Part shown: positions 20,901 to 32,155 of the stretch, piece by piece
Layout: each line of letters opens with the position of its first letter
How positions within the stretch are numbered: position 1 is the first letter of the stretch
Assembly (NCBI GenBank): GCA_011503125.2
Contig: WWBZ02000062.1
Span: 1,922,001-1,986,000 of the forward strand
Origin: Botryosphaeria dothidea
Lineage: Eukaryota > Ascomycota > Dothideomycetes > Botryosphaeriales > Botryosphaeriaceae
Reading direction: 5' to 3'
Length of the DNA: 64,000 nucleotides
The notes under the pieces: model-generated
Database searches by the model: none
Told to the model about the DNA's origin: nothing
Seen by the model: the letters and a program-made list of their open reading frames with translations, nothing else
Position numbers and translations under genes: made by a program

Positions 20901-23900
20901 ACCGAGGCGCTGCTGAGCGAAACGCCGCTCAGGCTGACGCTCTCCGAGAAGACAGAAAGGCCAGACACAGACTCCGACGGTGCGCTCAACGAGGACACGC
21001 CAGACAGCGAGGAAGGAAGGCCGGACACGGAAACGCTTGGCGCCGTGATTGATTCAGAAGGAACGCTAGCGCTGCTCAGAGAAACTCCGCTCAGCGACGA
21101 GACGCCGCTCAATGAAGACACAGATGCGGAAGGAGCAGTGCCGGTCGACGAAGTGCCGAACAACAAGCTGCTCAAGCTGCTCAGGAAGCCCGTGGTCGCG
21201 GACAAGCTCTCAGAAGGCACGCTGGCGTTGATCGTCGGGATGCCGCTGACCGACGCGCTCACGGTCGAGGGAAGACCTGACACAGCAGCCGGCGTCTCAA
21301 CCAACGCAGTGCCGGTGATCTGTCCGCTGAGCGGATGCAGCGTGAGCGTGCGTGTTGTTGTACCGTCCCAGGGCGCGGTCAAAGTCGTCGCCGGATCAAC
21401 ACCGCCGCCGAATGGCGTTGCCGCGGGCGTGATGACGAAGGTTGACGGGATGCCGCTGGCCAGCGGACCAACGTTATCGCCCGGGACGGCGGTGATGGTC
21501 GCGATGGTGCCGTCGCCGCCATCGTAGGGGCGGGAGACCAGAAGGCCGGTAGGCGTGGCGGAGGCGGAAGAAGCCACGAACGGAGTCTCGAGGACGATGG
21601 TGCCGAGGCCGCCAGAAGTGATAGGGTGCAGTGTCAGCGTCCTGGTGACGAGGCCGGTGTAAGGGAGGAAGAAGGTGATGGAGGGGTCGATAGCACCGGT
21701 GAAGGCTGATGTCGCAGGCAGCAGAGGGATCGCGGTGGGGATAGCGGTCACGGCGGGGCCGACGTTGTTGCCTGGGGTCGCAGTGATGGTGCGAGAAGTC
21801 GTGTCGCCGTCGTACACCTGGGTAGCTGCGGAAGCGACGGGCTGAATGGCGGATGAGATGCCAGAGGAAGCAGACGAGAGACCAGACGAGACACCCGGAG
21901 ATGCGGACGGGAGGCCAGACGAGGCACCCGAAGATGCGGACGAAAGGCTAGACGAAGCACCCGAAGACGCGGACGGAAGGCCAGACGAGGCACCCGAGGA
22001 GGCGGACACGCTGCCTGATGAGGCCGCGAGAGGCGTTTCCACGAGCAGCGTACCAGCTGATTGAGTGCCCACAGGGTGCAGCGTCAATGTGCGAGTAGTA
22101 GTACCAGTCCACGGCGCAGTCAAGATATTGCTGGGGTCCACATAGCCTGTGTAAGGAGCAGTGGCCGGCGTGAGGACAAGCGAAGTAGGAACAGCAGTCG
22201 AGATAACACCAAGGCTGTTTCCAGGCGTCGCCGTCACCGTAGCCACAACGGAGTCACCATCGTAGGGCTGGCCAAATGCCGAAGAAGACGGGAGACCAGA
22301 AGATGTAGCTCCTCCGGGAATCTCGATGAGGAGTGTGCCGGTAACCTCGCCACTGACAGGCAACAGCGTGAGCGTCTTCGTAGTCAAGCCCGTGTAAGGA
22401 GCGAAAAACGTCAATTGAGAGTTCACTGCACCGCTGAACGGCGAGGTGGCGGGGGTCAAAGACACTGTAGTGGGAAGACCAAGAGAAAGCGTAGTCGGGA
22501 GTCCATCTGCTCCAAGCGTAGTGGAGAACGGGGTAGCAACAACACTTCCCACCGTGCTATCGCCCACGTAAGGTCTTCCACCCAAAGGCAGAGTCGCTGA
22601 TGCCGAGACTGAGGATGACGCACCGCCAGGAACCTCAATCAAGGGCGTGGCCGCAGTATCAGTGCCAGTGGGGTAGATGGTAAGCGTGCGAGTAGTAAGA
22701 CCCGTCCAGGGGGTAGTCAAGGCCGCTGCGGAATCGATTGCACCAGTCCAAGGCGACGTCGCCGGAGTGAGAGTCAGGACAAGAGGCGCGGTAGCACTCA
22801 GGCCTCCGAGGGCTGGGGTGACCGTGAAGGTGGCTATCGTGCTGTCTCCATCGTACAACTGTCCAAACGCTGACGAAGAGCCAAGGGAGGCGGTCGCGGA
22901 CGAAGCACCGGAAGCTGTCAAAGAAGCCGAAGAAGACGGCGAGCCAGACTCCGAGGCCACGGAAGCGGACGAAGAAGCCAAGGAGACAGAGGGAGTAGCA
23001 GTGGCCGGCACCTCGACCAACAATGAAGCGTAGCTGTCCGTACCAGTCGGGAAAATGGTGAGCGTGCGAGTGCTGGTGCCAAAGTACGGCGTCGTAAAGA
23101 TACCGATCGGGTTGATTGAGCCGGTCCAAGGTGTGGTCGCAGGATACAGGGTGAAGATCGTAGGGAGACCAACCTGTCCGCTGACAACAAGAGTCGCCGT
23201 GATTGTAACAAGGACACCGTCCCCGCCGTAATACAGCTGGGAAGGCGCCGATGATGTTGATGCGGAAGGCGCCGAAGATCCTGACGCGGAAAGCGTCGAA
23301 GATGTGCCAGATGGGGATTCGATCAGGTAGGTCGCAAGACTCTCCGTGCCGGTCGGCAGCAAGGTAAGAGTGCTGACCGCTGTGCCCGGATAGAAGGCGG
23401 TAAGAGTCGTCGCAGGGTCAACTGCGTAGGTGAAAGCCGTGTTCGTCGCAGGGATAATAGGGAAAGTCACCGGCGCACTCAGATCAGGGGCTGTGGCTGT
23501 GATAACATCCGCAGTCGAGCCACCGAGATAAGGCCTTCCTCCCAGAGTGGCAGAAGCCGTTGGGAGACCGGAGGAAGAACTACCGGTTGGCGTTTCAATA
23601 ACGATAGTTCCAAGGCTGAAAGTGCCACTTGGGGCCAAAGTCAAAGTCTTCGTAGTGTCGCCCGGGTAGCCGATGGTCAAAGTTGTTACAGGATCAATTG
23701 AGAAGGATACGAGGGCGGTGGCAGGCGTGATAATAAAGACCAGCGGGGAACTCAGGAGAGAACCCGTTGCAGTAACAATTCCAGTGGTCGAATCACCTAC
23801 ATACTGTCTTCCTTCGATACTGGCAGAAGACATCGGTAGACCAGATGATGGCACACCAGAAGACGTTGGCGCACCAGAAGATGTTGCCAGACCAGAAGAC

Positions 23901-26900
23901 GTTGACACGCCAGAAGACGTCGGCAGACCAGAAGATGAGCCGGCGGTTGGCGTTTCCAACAGAATTGTTCCCAGGGTGAGAGTACCGGCTGGCAACAAAG
24001 TCAATGTTTTCGTGGTCGCGCCTGGGTAGCCGATGGTCAAGGTTGTAACAGGATCAACAGCGAACGATGCGAGGGCGGTGGCTGGCGTGATCGGGAATAT
24101 CAACGGAGCACTAAGGAAAGATGCAGTCGCGGTGACAGTTCCAACGGTCGTATCACCGACATAGGGTCTACCTTCCAAGCTAGCAGAAGAAGTTGACAAG
24201 CCGGAAGAGGTTGACAAGCCTGAAGAGGCTGACAAACCTGAAGAAGTTGACGATCCTGAAGATGTTGACAAGCCTGAGCTAAGGCTTGGTGTCTCTAGGA
24301 CAACGGTGCCGTAGGTAAGACTTCCGGTCGGGAAAAGGGTCAGAGTGCGCGTTGTAGCACCTGGATAGCCGGTAGTTAAGGTAGTAACGGGATCAATGGC
24401 AAATGAAGATGTTGCGCTGGCGGGAGTGACTGTGAGGATCAGGGGCGCAGTCAAGACTGAAGCCGTCGCGGTAATAGTTCCGACAGTTGTGTCACCAGCA
24501 TAAAGTCTGCCTTCCAGACCACCAGAAGAGGTTGGCAGGCCCGAGGAGGAGCCAAAGCTAGGAGTCTCCAGCACAATCGTTCCAAAGGTCAAAGTTCCAC
24601 TTGGGAAAAGGGTCAGAGTGCGAGTCGTCGCGCCGGGGTAACCCTTGGTCAAAGTAGTAACGGGATCAATGGCAAACGAGGACGTAGCACTGGCAGGAGT
24701 AACCGTGAGGATCAAGGGCGCAGTCAAGATGGACGCCGAGGCGGTTATGACGCCCGCAGTTGTGTCACCGGCATACGAACGAGGACCGCCCAGGGATGAA
24801 ACCAATGGTGACGAGGTAGGAGTGACGAGAGCGAAGCGCGGAAGTTGAACCACAACAGTACCGAGCCCACCGGAGGATGATGGCAGAAGAGTTATCGTTT
24901 TTGAGGTCGTACCATCATATGGTGCCGTGAGCGTAGTGAGCGGATCAACTGGTCCAGTGAACACACCGGCCGTGTACGGCACCACTTCAAATGTGGTGGG
25001 AAGGCCAGTGCCACCCGGCTGCACAGTGATGAAACCCATGGTGGTGTCACCGACATAAAGTCTACGCGGCAAGCCTGTAGGGGCAGGAGTAATTGTTGCC
25101 AAGTTTGTAGACAGACTACTGGAAGCGAGGTTGGCAGGAGTCTCCAACAGAATCGTGCCTGAGATGTCGCTACCGGTCGGGTAGAGAGTAAGCGTCTTTG
25201 TTGTGATCCCGTCATAAGGCGCAGTGAAGGTGACCAGAGGATCGATCGGACCAGTAAACGCGGCTGTGGCAGGCGTGATGTAGAGACTCGTTGGCACAGC
25301 AGAAAGACCTGTGGAGGCAGCTGGAATCGTTGCAGCCGTGCTATCACCAAAGTACGGCCTACCAATCGGAGCTGACGCGCTGAGAGAGCTGGGGCCAGTG
25401 ATCTGAGGTACCTCGAGCAGTAATGTTCCAAAGGTCGAGCCGGAAGTTGGGTAAAGGGTAAGAGTCTTGGTGGAAATTCCAGACCACGGCGCGGTGTAGG
25501 TGATGAGGGGATCCAGGCCACCCGAAAATGGCACATCCGTAGGTGTGATGAAAATACCCGTGGGGATGGCACCAAGGCCGGTAGACGCAGTCACCGTACC
25601 AGCAGTAGTATCACCGAAGTACGGGCGGCCGATTGTTGGAAGACCCGTGGGGCTTGAAGACACTCCCGAAGAGGAAGACGCTCCCAAAGTGGAGGACGCT
25701 CCGAAAGTGGAAGACGCGCTCAAAGTGGAGGACGCGCTCAAAGAGGAAGCAGTCGCAGATGCAGGGTATTGGATGAGGTAGGTACCTGCAGTCTCGCTGC
25801 CGGTCGGGAACAACGTCAAGGTACGGACCGACACTCCTGTATATGGCGCAGTGAATGTGTTGAGAGGGTCTACAGGGTATGTAAACTGCGCAGTAGCGGG
25901 CGTGAGGACAAGCCCAGTTGGCGTAACAGTGAGTCCGAGCGAAGCACTAATGCTAAGGGTGACTGAATCGCCGGCATAAGGCCTACCTGACGGAAGTCCG
26001 GATGTTGCAGATGGAAGTGCAGAGGTCACGGAGGCAGCAGTGGCGGCTGGTGTTTCAATCAGGTAGGTTGCCAAATTCTCTCCTGGAAGAGGCAAGAGGA
26101 TAAGGGTCTTCGTGGTAGTACCTGACCAAGGAGCAGTGAAGGTAACGCTCGGGTTGAAGGCAGTGGGCAAGGCCGCGGTAGCAGGGGTCAATGTTAGGGT
26201 AGTGAGTTCAACGCCTCCAACCGAGACCGGCACAGTTTGAGTTGAGGTATCACCAAGGTACGGGCGACCTCCAGCAGTTGCGGAACCAGAAGGCAGAGAA
26301 GAAGATGCAGCCGTGCCCGATGACTGCTGCAACGATGAGCTAACGGGGGTAGACACCAATGAATCTGACAGTGATGGAGTGACGGAAGCTGGAATTTCAA
26401 GAACAATGGTGGCATACTCCTGAGAAGGCAGAGGAAGCACCGTGAGAGTCTTTGTCGTCGGACCCGTCCAGGTTGCCACATAAGTGACGGGGTAAGTGAG
26501 TCCTGTGAAAGCTGTGATGGTGGCAGGAGTCAAGGAGAGAACGAGAGGGCTGCTAAACAGGCCAGTGGCCGTAATAGGCCCGGTCGTAGTGTCTCCGATG
26601 TAGGACCTCGGGATTTCAACGGTAGCAGAGGGTAGAGCCGAGGAGGAAGCAGTAGCTGTGATCAGCGAGTTCGAGGAAATAGAGGCGGTGTTGAACGGAG
26701 TAGCCACCAACAAAGTACCAAGCCCGCCGCTGACAGTTGGGAAGAGCGTGAAAGAGGTAGGAGTAAACCCGGGATAACCGATCGTAAGTGTGATGCTGGG
26801 GTCCAAAGCTCCAGTGAAGGGAGTATCTGTTGGGGTGATCACGAACCCAGGCAGGCCCGCGCCCGTGAGCGAAGGAGTAATTGTCTGTGTTGCGGTGCCG

Positions 26901-29900
26901 CCGTAGTATGGGCGCGTGAGGCCGCTTGGTGCGGTCGTAATCGAAGCGCTCAATCCTCCCGAGGAAGACGATGCACTCAGACCTCCCGAGGAAGAGGAAA
27001 TACCCGAAGATGACGCACTTAACCCTCCCGAGGGAGATGAAGCGCTCAATCCTGCCGAGGAAGACGGACCACTCACACCGGCAGACGTGACGGAAGCAGA
27101 GACAAGTGCTGTAGGAACCTGGACAACGACGGTGCCAATACCGGTACCCGATGGGAAGATGGTGAACGTGGAGACGACAGATCCACCGTACGGGATCGTG
27201 ACAGTGGTGAAACTTGCCGATGCCGATGCCGACGCTGATGCCGAGGGCCCAAATCCTGGAGTTGCAACGACTTGAGTGCCATAGATTCCGGAAGATGTTG
27301 GCAGGATTGTAAAGGTGGTAGCAATGGTTCCGGTCCACCCAGGGAGCGTGAAAGTGGTGAGCGGATCGACGGCGCCAGTGAACAACTGAGCGGTTGCGGG
27401 CGTCAAAGTGTATGTGACAGGGATGCCAGCAATGGTTGTCGAAACCGTGAGAACATTGGTGCCAGTAACATACGGAACTACGCCACCAGTTGGCAGTGCA
27501 AGCGATGAGGAGATAACACCGAACGAACTGGTAGGGGCGCTGAACGGCGTCTCAACCACCAGTGTGCCGAGGGCAAACTGTCCGGTAGGCACAATGGTAA
27601 TCGTGGTCGGAGTTGGACCATTGTAGCCAACCGTGAAAGTTGTGGCCGGATCAACCGCACCAGTGAACGCTGGTATGGTTGCAGGGGTGAGTGTGAGAGT
27701 AACCGGGACTCCGTTGATTGTAGCAGGTACTTCAACCGTTGAGGTTCCACTCAGATACGGAAGGGTCAGGCCGGGAGCTGCAGTGGAAGATGCACCGGAA
27801 GCGGTGGTTCCGGAGGAGTAGCTGGAAGTCAGAGATCCTGAACCGAGTGAGCCACTGAAAGAAACGGTTGGTGTTTCTACAACAATGGTGCCGGCAGTTT
27901 CCGAATCGGAAGGCAGCAGCGTGATGGTGGCAACGACAGAACCGCTGTAGCCGATCGTCGGCGTGTATGTGACGAAAGGACCGGTGAAAGCGACCTGAGT
28001 GGGAGTAATGTAAACCGGAACAGGAGAACCATTAATTATTGGCGTGATGGTTTCCAGGGTGTTACCTCCCAGGTAACCCTGCGTCCTCAACCCGGTGATA
28101 ACTGCGGAGGGCGAAGACGGGAGCGCAGATGAAACACCGACAGTTGGGACTTCAACTACCAATGTGCCTAGAGTATCTGTTCCTGCGGGCAAAACGGTGA
28201 TTGTTGTGGTCGTGAAGCCGGGGTAGCCGACAGTAAGCGCACTCGTAGCATAAGGCCCTGTGAAGACGCCAGTTGCAGGCGTGAGGAGTAGCGTGGATGG
28301 AACGCCATCAATAAGAGGTGTAATGACCGTTGGCGAGGCCCCGCCGAGGTAGGGCTTCGTGATAGAACCAGCGCTTGTAGCACTTGGAGCACTCGTCGCG
28401 CTGGGAGTCAATCCAGTCTCAATCACAACAGTTCCCAAGGAGTTGGTGCCCTGCGGGAGGATTGTGAAAGTCTGGGGAAGACCGCCTGATGTGAGGGCCG
28501 GAATGGTCCAAGTGATTGGGCCGACAGGCCCAGTGAAGAACGTCGCGACTGGAGTAAGAGTAACACCGATGCCAATCGGGAGACCGCTAATGGTAGGCGA
28601 GATCGTTAATGTGGCAGTTCCACCAACATAAGGAAGTCCGGCTCCAACAGAGGCTGTCGCGGAGATAGAAGCCGACACTGAGACAGAAGCCGACCCGGAG
28701 ACAGAAGAAAACCCGGATACAGAAGATGATCCGGAGACAGGAGCCGACCCGGAGACAGAGGAAACCCCGGAGACAGAGGCCGACCCGGATACAGAAGACA
28801 GCCCGGTGACAGTCGGTGAGTAAATGGGAGTCAAAATCACAACAGTTCCAGTCGCCTCAAGCCCGGTCGGGAGCAAGGTAATCGTTGCCACAGCGGTTGA
28901 CGGCCAGCCAGCCGTGAGCGTGATGGAAGGATTCACACCGCCCGTAAAGGGGGTCGTTGCCGGAGTGAGCGTCAGAGCTGCACTCCCCGGGAGGCCACTG
29001 ATGCCGGGGGTGATGACTTGCGTGCCGGTTGCTCCAACATACGGGCGAGCACCCGGTGCGGTCGTGGGACCCGCTGAAGACGGGAACAACGGCTCCTCAA
29101 CCACTACAGTGCCGAGACCTCCTGATGCGGTGGGCGCGAGCGTGATGGTGTGAGGGGTTGCTCCAGAGTATTTCGCAGTCAAAGTCGTAGAAGCAAGACC
29201 GAAAGTTGCCAAATAGGAGTTAGGCAAAGGAATGATATACAGAGTTCTCTGTACTCCGCTGACGGTTGGATACAAGGTCTGCGTTGTTGTACCACCTACA
29301 TAGTATTGAGTGATGATATCGGTTGGCACTGCTGGGGGAGATGACGGCGGAGCGGTGATCGAAGCAGAGAGCGACACAGCCACGGACAAACCCGAACCAG
29401 TGGAAGAGGCAGCGAGACCAGTAGGTGTCTCAAGCAAGATTGTGCCTGCTCCAGACGGATCCGTGGGCAGAATCGTCAGAGTTTCTGTTGTAAGACCCGG
29501 ATAGCCTGCGGTGATAGTGTTGAAAGGGTCGATGAGCCCTGTATACACACCGGGGACAGGAGTGATGACAAAAGTCGTCAAGGTGCCACTTTGTGTAGCG
29601 GTCAAAGTTGCGATCGTCTCCGCACCGACGTAGGGTAATGCGCCGATGAGGCCAGGGAATCCTGAAGATGTGACACCCGGAGAAGACGAAGCAAATGAGC
29701 TCGAGTACTCTGAGGAAATAGAAGCGCTGGGAGATACCGAAGACGTTACTCCAACAGAAGATGAGACAGCAGGGCTCGAGTACTCAGAGGAAACAGAAGC
29801 GCTAGGAGATACCGAAGATACTAATCCGACAGAAGATGAGGCAGCAGAGCTCGGGAACTCAGATGAGACACCAGGAGACGAAGAATCAATTGAGCTCGGG

Positions 29901-32155
29901 TAACCCGAAGCAGGAGAGCTCTGAAGTCCTGTTGGTGTCTCTACAACAATGATTCCCACCTGCGATGGCCCTGGGTTCAGGATCGTGAGTGTGGTGGTTG
30001 TAGGACCGTCATAACCAATGGTGTAGCTGGTGGTTGCAATGCTGCCAGTGAATGCGACCTGGGTCGGAGTCAAGACGAATGTGGATGGCAGACCATTGAC
30101 GGGGATTGTGATAGTAGTCACGACTGTTCCCGTAATGTACGGATATGTCAAAGCACCAGCTGAGGACGACGGTGCGGCTGAGCTAGACGGTCCAGCTGAG
30201 GTAGACGGTCCGGCTGAGATGGAAGAGCCAAGTGAAAGAGAAAGGAACAAGCCAGAGCTCGTGGTAGAATAGCTTGTTGGAGTCAAAACTAGAGGAGTTC
30301 CGGGCTCAGTACCCGAGGGAAGAATGATCACAGTTGTTGGAGATGCACCAGGATAGCCAGCAGTTAGAGCAAACGTTGCCAAAGGCCCAGTGAAGCTTGC
30401 TGCCGTGGCCGGGACAAGATCGAGAGATGTCTGCAAAGTACCGGCCGTGGCCACAACAGATGTGGGCGCGGGCAAGCCGATGACAAAGCGGCTTGTGATG
30501 CTTGAACTAGTCGGTACGTATCCTGTGGGTGTCAAAACGAGAGGGGTCGCCGCTTCAGTTCCAGAAGGAAGAATGATCAAGGTCGTTGGCGACGAGCCAG
30601 AATATCCAGCTGTCAGGGCAAACGTTGCCAGGGGCCCAATGAAGTTCGTGGCCGTGGCTGGGACAAGGTCGAGAGATAGCTGCAGGCTACCTGCAGTTGC
30701 CAATAGGGACGTAGGTGCCGGTAAGCCGATCACGGAGCGCGTCGTGATTCCGCCAAATGTGCTGATAGAACTGTAGCTAGGAGAACCCGTGAATGATGGT
30801 CCCGGCGAAGATGATCCCGGCAAAGACGGCCCCGGCGAAGACGATCCCGGCAAAGACGATCCCGGCAAAGACGATCCCGGCAAAGATGATCCCGTTGAAG
30901 ATGGTCCCGGGGTGTACGTGGGTGTCTCAACAATTTCTGTTCCAACGCCTCCTGTCGGTGACACGGTCAGAGTGGTTGGCGTCGGACCTCCGTAGCCACC
31001 GGTCAGCTGAACGGTTGCTGTTACAAGGAAAGTGTTGGGGCCAGGGGCGGGGACCAAAGAGATGGTACGAGGGACGGTTCCAATTGTCACTATAACAGCG
31101 GTGGGTGAAGGACCGAAGTACGTCAGCGTGAGAATATCAGTGGGTGAGATGCTCCGCGTGGGCGTTTCAACGACAACAGTCGCCTCGGTATTGGATCCCG
31201 TGGGAAGGATCAAAAGGCTGGTGATTGTCGGTCCATCATAGCCAGCAGTCAACGTTTGGGTCGCTGTAGGGCCAGTGAAGTATGAAACGGTTGCTGGTGT
31301 AAGCACGAGAGGGAAAGAATTCGTGCCCGCAGTGACAATCAGCGAGGTCGGGGAGGGTCCCAAATACGGTAGAGTCACCACTCCTGTAGGCAGGAAGCTG
31401 CTTTGACTAGGCGAAGAGCTTCCAAAGAATGGCGAGCTGGAGCCAGATCCACTGCTCAGAGATGAACTCGCGTATGGAGACAGGCTTGATGACCCAAATG
31501 AGCTAGCGCCAAAGCTACTGCTCGGGATGGGGGTGCCTGAAGATAGTAGCGAGCTTGCAGTTCCTACTGAGCTTGGGCCGAAGCTACTGACAGAGGAACT
31601 GCTATATGGGGGCGAGAGGCTTGACGATCCGGCGGAAAGCGAGCTGTAGCCGGCGGAAGAGGAGCTGCCGAACGTTGGCACCGAGCTCGGTGAACCGGAA
31701 GAGTAGCCAAGGCTACTCGTCTGTGAAGGAAGACCGGAAGAAGCACTGAAAGATGTACTCGTGAGAGTCACGGATGCGGAGGAATATACAGTTGAAGAAG
31801 GAGACCCAGGTCTAGTAATGCGAGTAGTGGTCGAAGTGATGCCGGAGCCAGACCTGTTGATTGTGTACGTGCGCGTGCTGGTACCAGTGATGGTGCTTGT
31901 AACCGTAACAATCGTGTCAAGGTAGGTCGGGGCACTTGGGACCGTGATGGTTGCACCAGGACCCACAGTGATGGTCGTGGGTCGTGTGATGGGGGTCCTG
32001 ACGGCTACAGGTTGCTCGAGGACGGTGGCTCCAATGTCAATCTCGACTACACAGTCGGGATCATGGACGCGGACAACCTGGCGCCGTCCCAAGATGCCAC
32101 CGGCAGCCGGTGGCAACAAGAGGCCGGCCACCAGGCCGAGGCTGCGCAAAAACAT
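8988..32155 (-). CDS. Giant secreted GLEYA-domain adhesin, 7,641 residues
   Basis: Extracellular cell-surface adhesin. There are five exons: 11249-32155 (20,907 bp, uninterrupted), 10689-11191, 9917-10622, 9314-9861 and 8988-9249. They sum to 22,926 bases, an exact multiple of three, with consensus splice sites and a CTAAC branch point in the intron at 9862-9916. The protein starts with a signal peptide (MFLRSLGLVAGLLLPPAAGG) and a Kex2-like GRR site. A Ser-rich linker follows, then about 32 type-A repeats, a Ser-rich stalk, about 22 type-B repeats, a fourfold Cys-rich module, an (SGNSAAAP)-like array, and four units related to TDPAGTLPAGTYVIVG. The C-terminal domain is GLEYA/PA14: C-SASPGIEYTN matches the GLEYA signature region, and TGGSWTFTLHQPDDVGYLWLG matches the PA14 fold. 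Family knowledge: GLEYA domains bind glycans in fungal adhesins. No GPI-anchor tail is visible. There is no frameshift or internal stop. Confidence 0.85.
10866..11106 (-). repeat. 24-bp minisatellite encoding (A-P-S-G-N-S-A-A) repeats
   Basis: Ten units of eight residues, APSGNSAA with small changes (APGGNSAL, ATSRNSAA, APSGNSAI), within exon 2 of the adhesin gene. DNA identity between units is high, so copy number probably varies between strains. Confidence 0.85.
11472..12440 (-). repeat. Fourfold Cys-rich module in the adhesin
   Basis: Four tandem units of about 70-85 residues with the pattern C..LP.AC (or IPSSC), then C..ALG......A.CFA, then CL..N...C. They sit between the type-B repeats and the C-terminal part. 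The regular Cys spacing suggests a disulphide-bonded helical domain. I do not recognise the family. Confidence 0.7.
12500..18605 (-). repeat. Type-B adhesin repeats, about 22 units
   Basis: Units with a core of 40-45 residues: ITQTYxSGTSxFTTTGL, then 8-15 residues, then SAVIVNVPGT, separated by Ser/Pro-rich linkers. One type-A-like unit (YYLGDTTTGTITAQPGG) is embedded near 15,600, and two more type-B-like units (TSYQVSGTVAYTSTVVT and TSYRTSGSV) follow the Cys-rich module near 11,250-11,410. This points to module shuffling inside the gene. Confidence 0.8.
18605..21290 (-). repeat. Ser-rich stalk of the adhesin
   Basis: About 900 residues of low-complexity Ser/Leu/Ala/Val/Pro sequence (for example SLSASLASLLSTVPSSELAS), without the type-A or type-B cores. 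It is likely an O-glycosylated extended spacer. The opposite strand is open over most of this stretch because of codon bias. Confidence 0.8.
21290..31388 (-). repeat. Type-A adhesin repeats, about 32 units
   Basis: Each unit has a core of about 75 residues and a variable Ser-rich linker. The core runs roughly RPYxGDTTxxTITA, then LTPAT, FTGAxDPxTTFTAPY, TTKTLTLxPTGS and GTxxVETP. The units are clearly related but divergent. Linkers contain their own short tandem repeats: 15-bp units at about 30795-30900, units of about 84 bp at 29650-29900, 18-bp units at 28650-28810 and 24190-24280. Confidence 0.85.

Noticed and set aside
17334..21527. Long + strand open frames of 411 and 985 codons
   Set aside because: They mirror the Ser-rich repeats of the adhesin on the other strand, have no domain, no signal and a composition explained by the sense codons.
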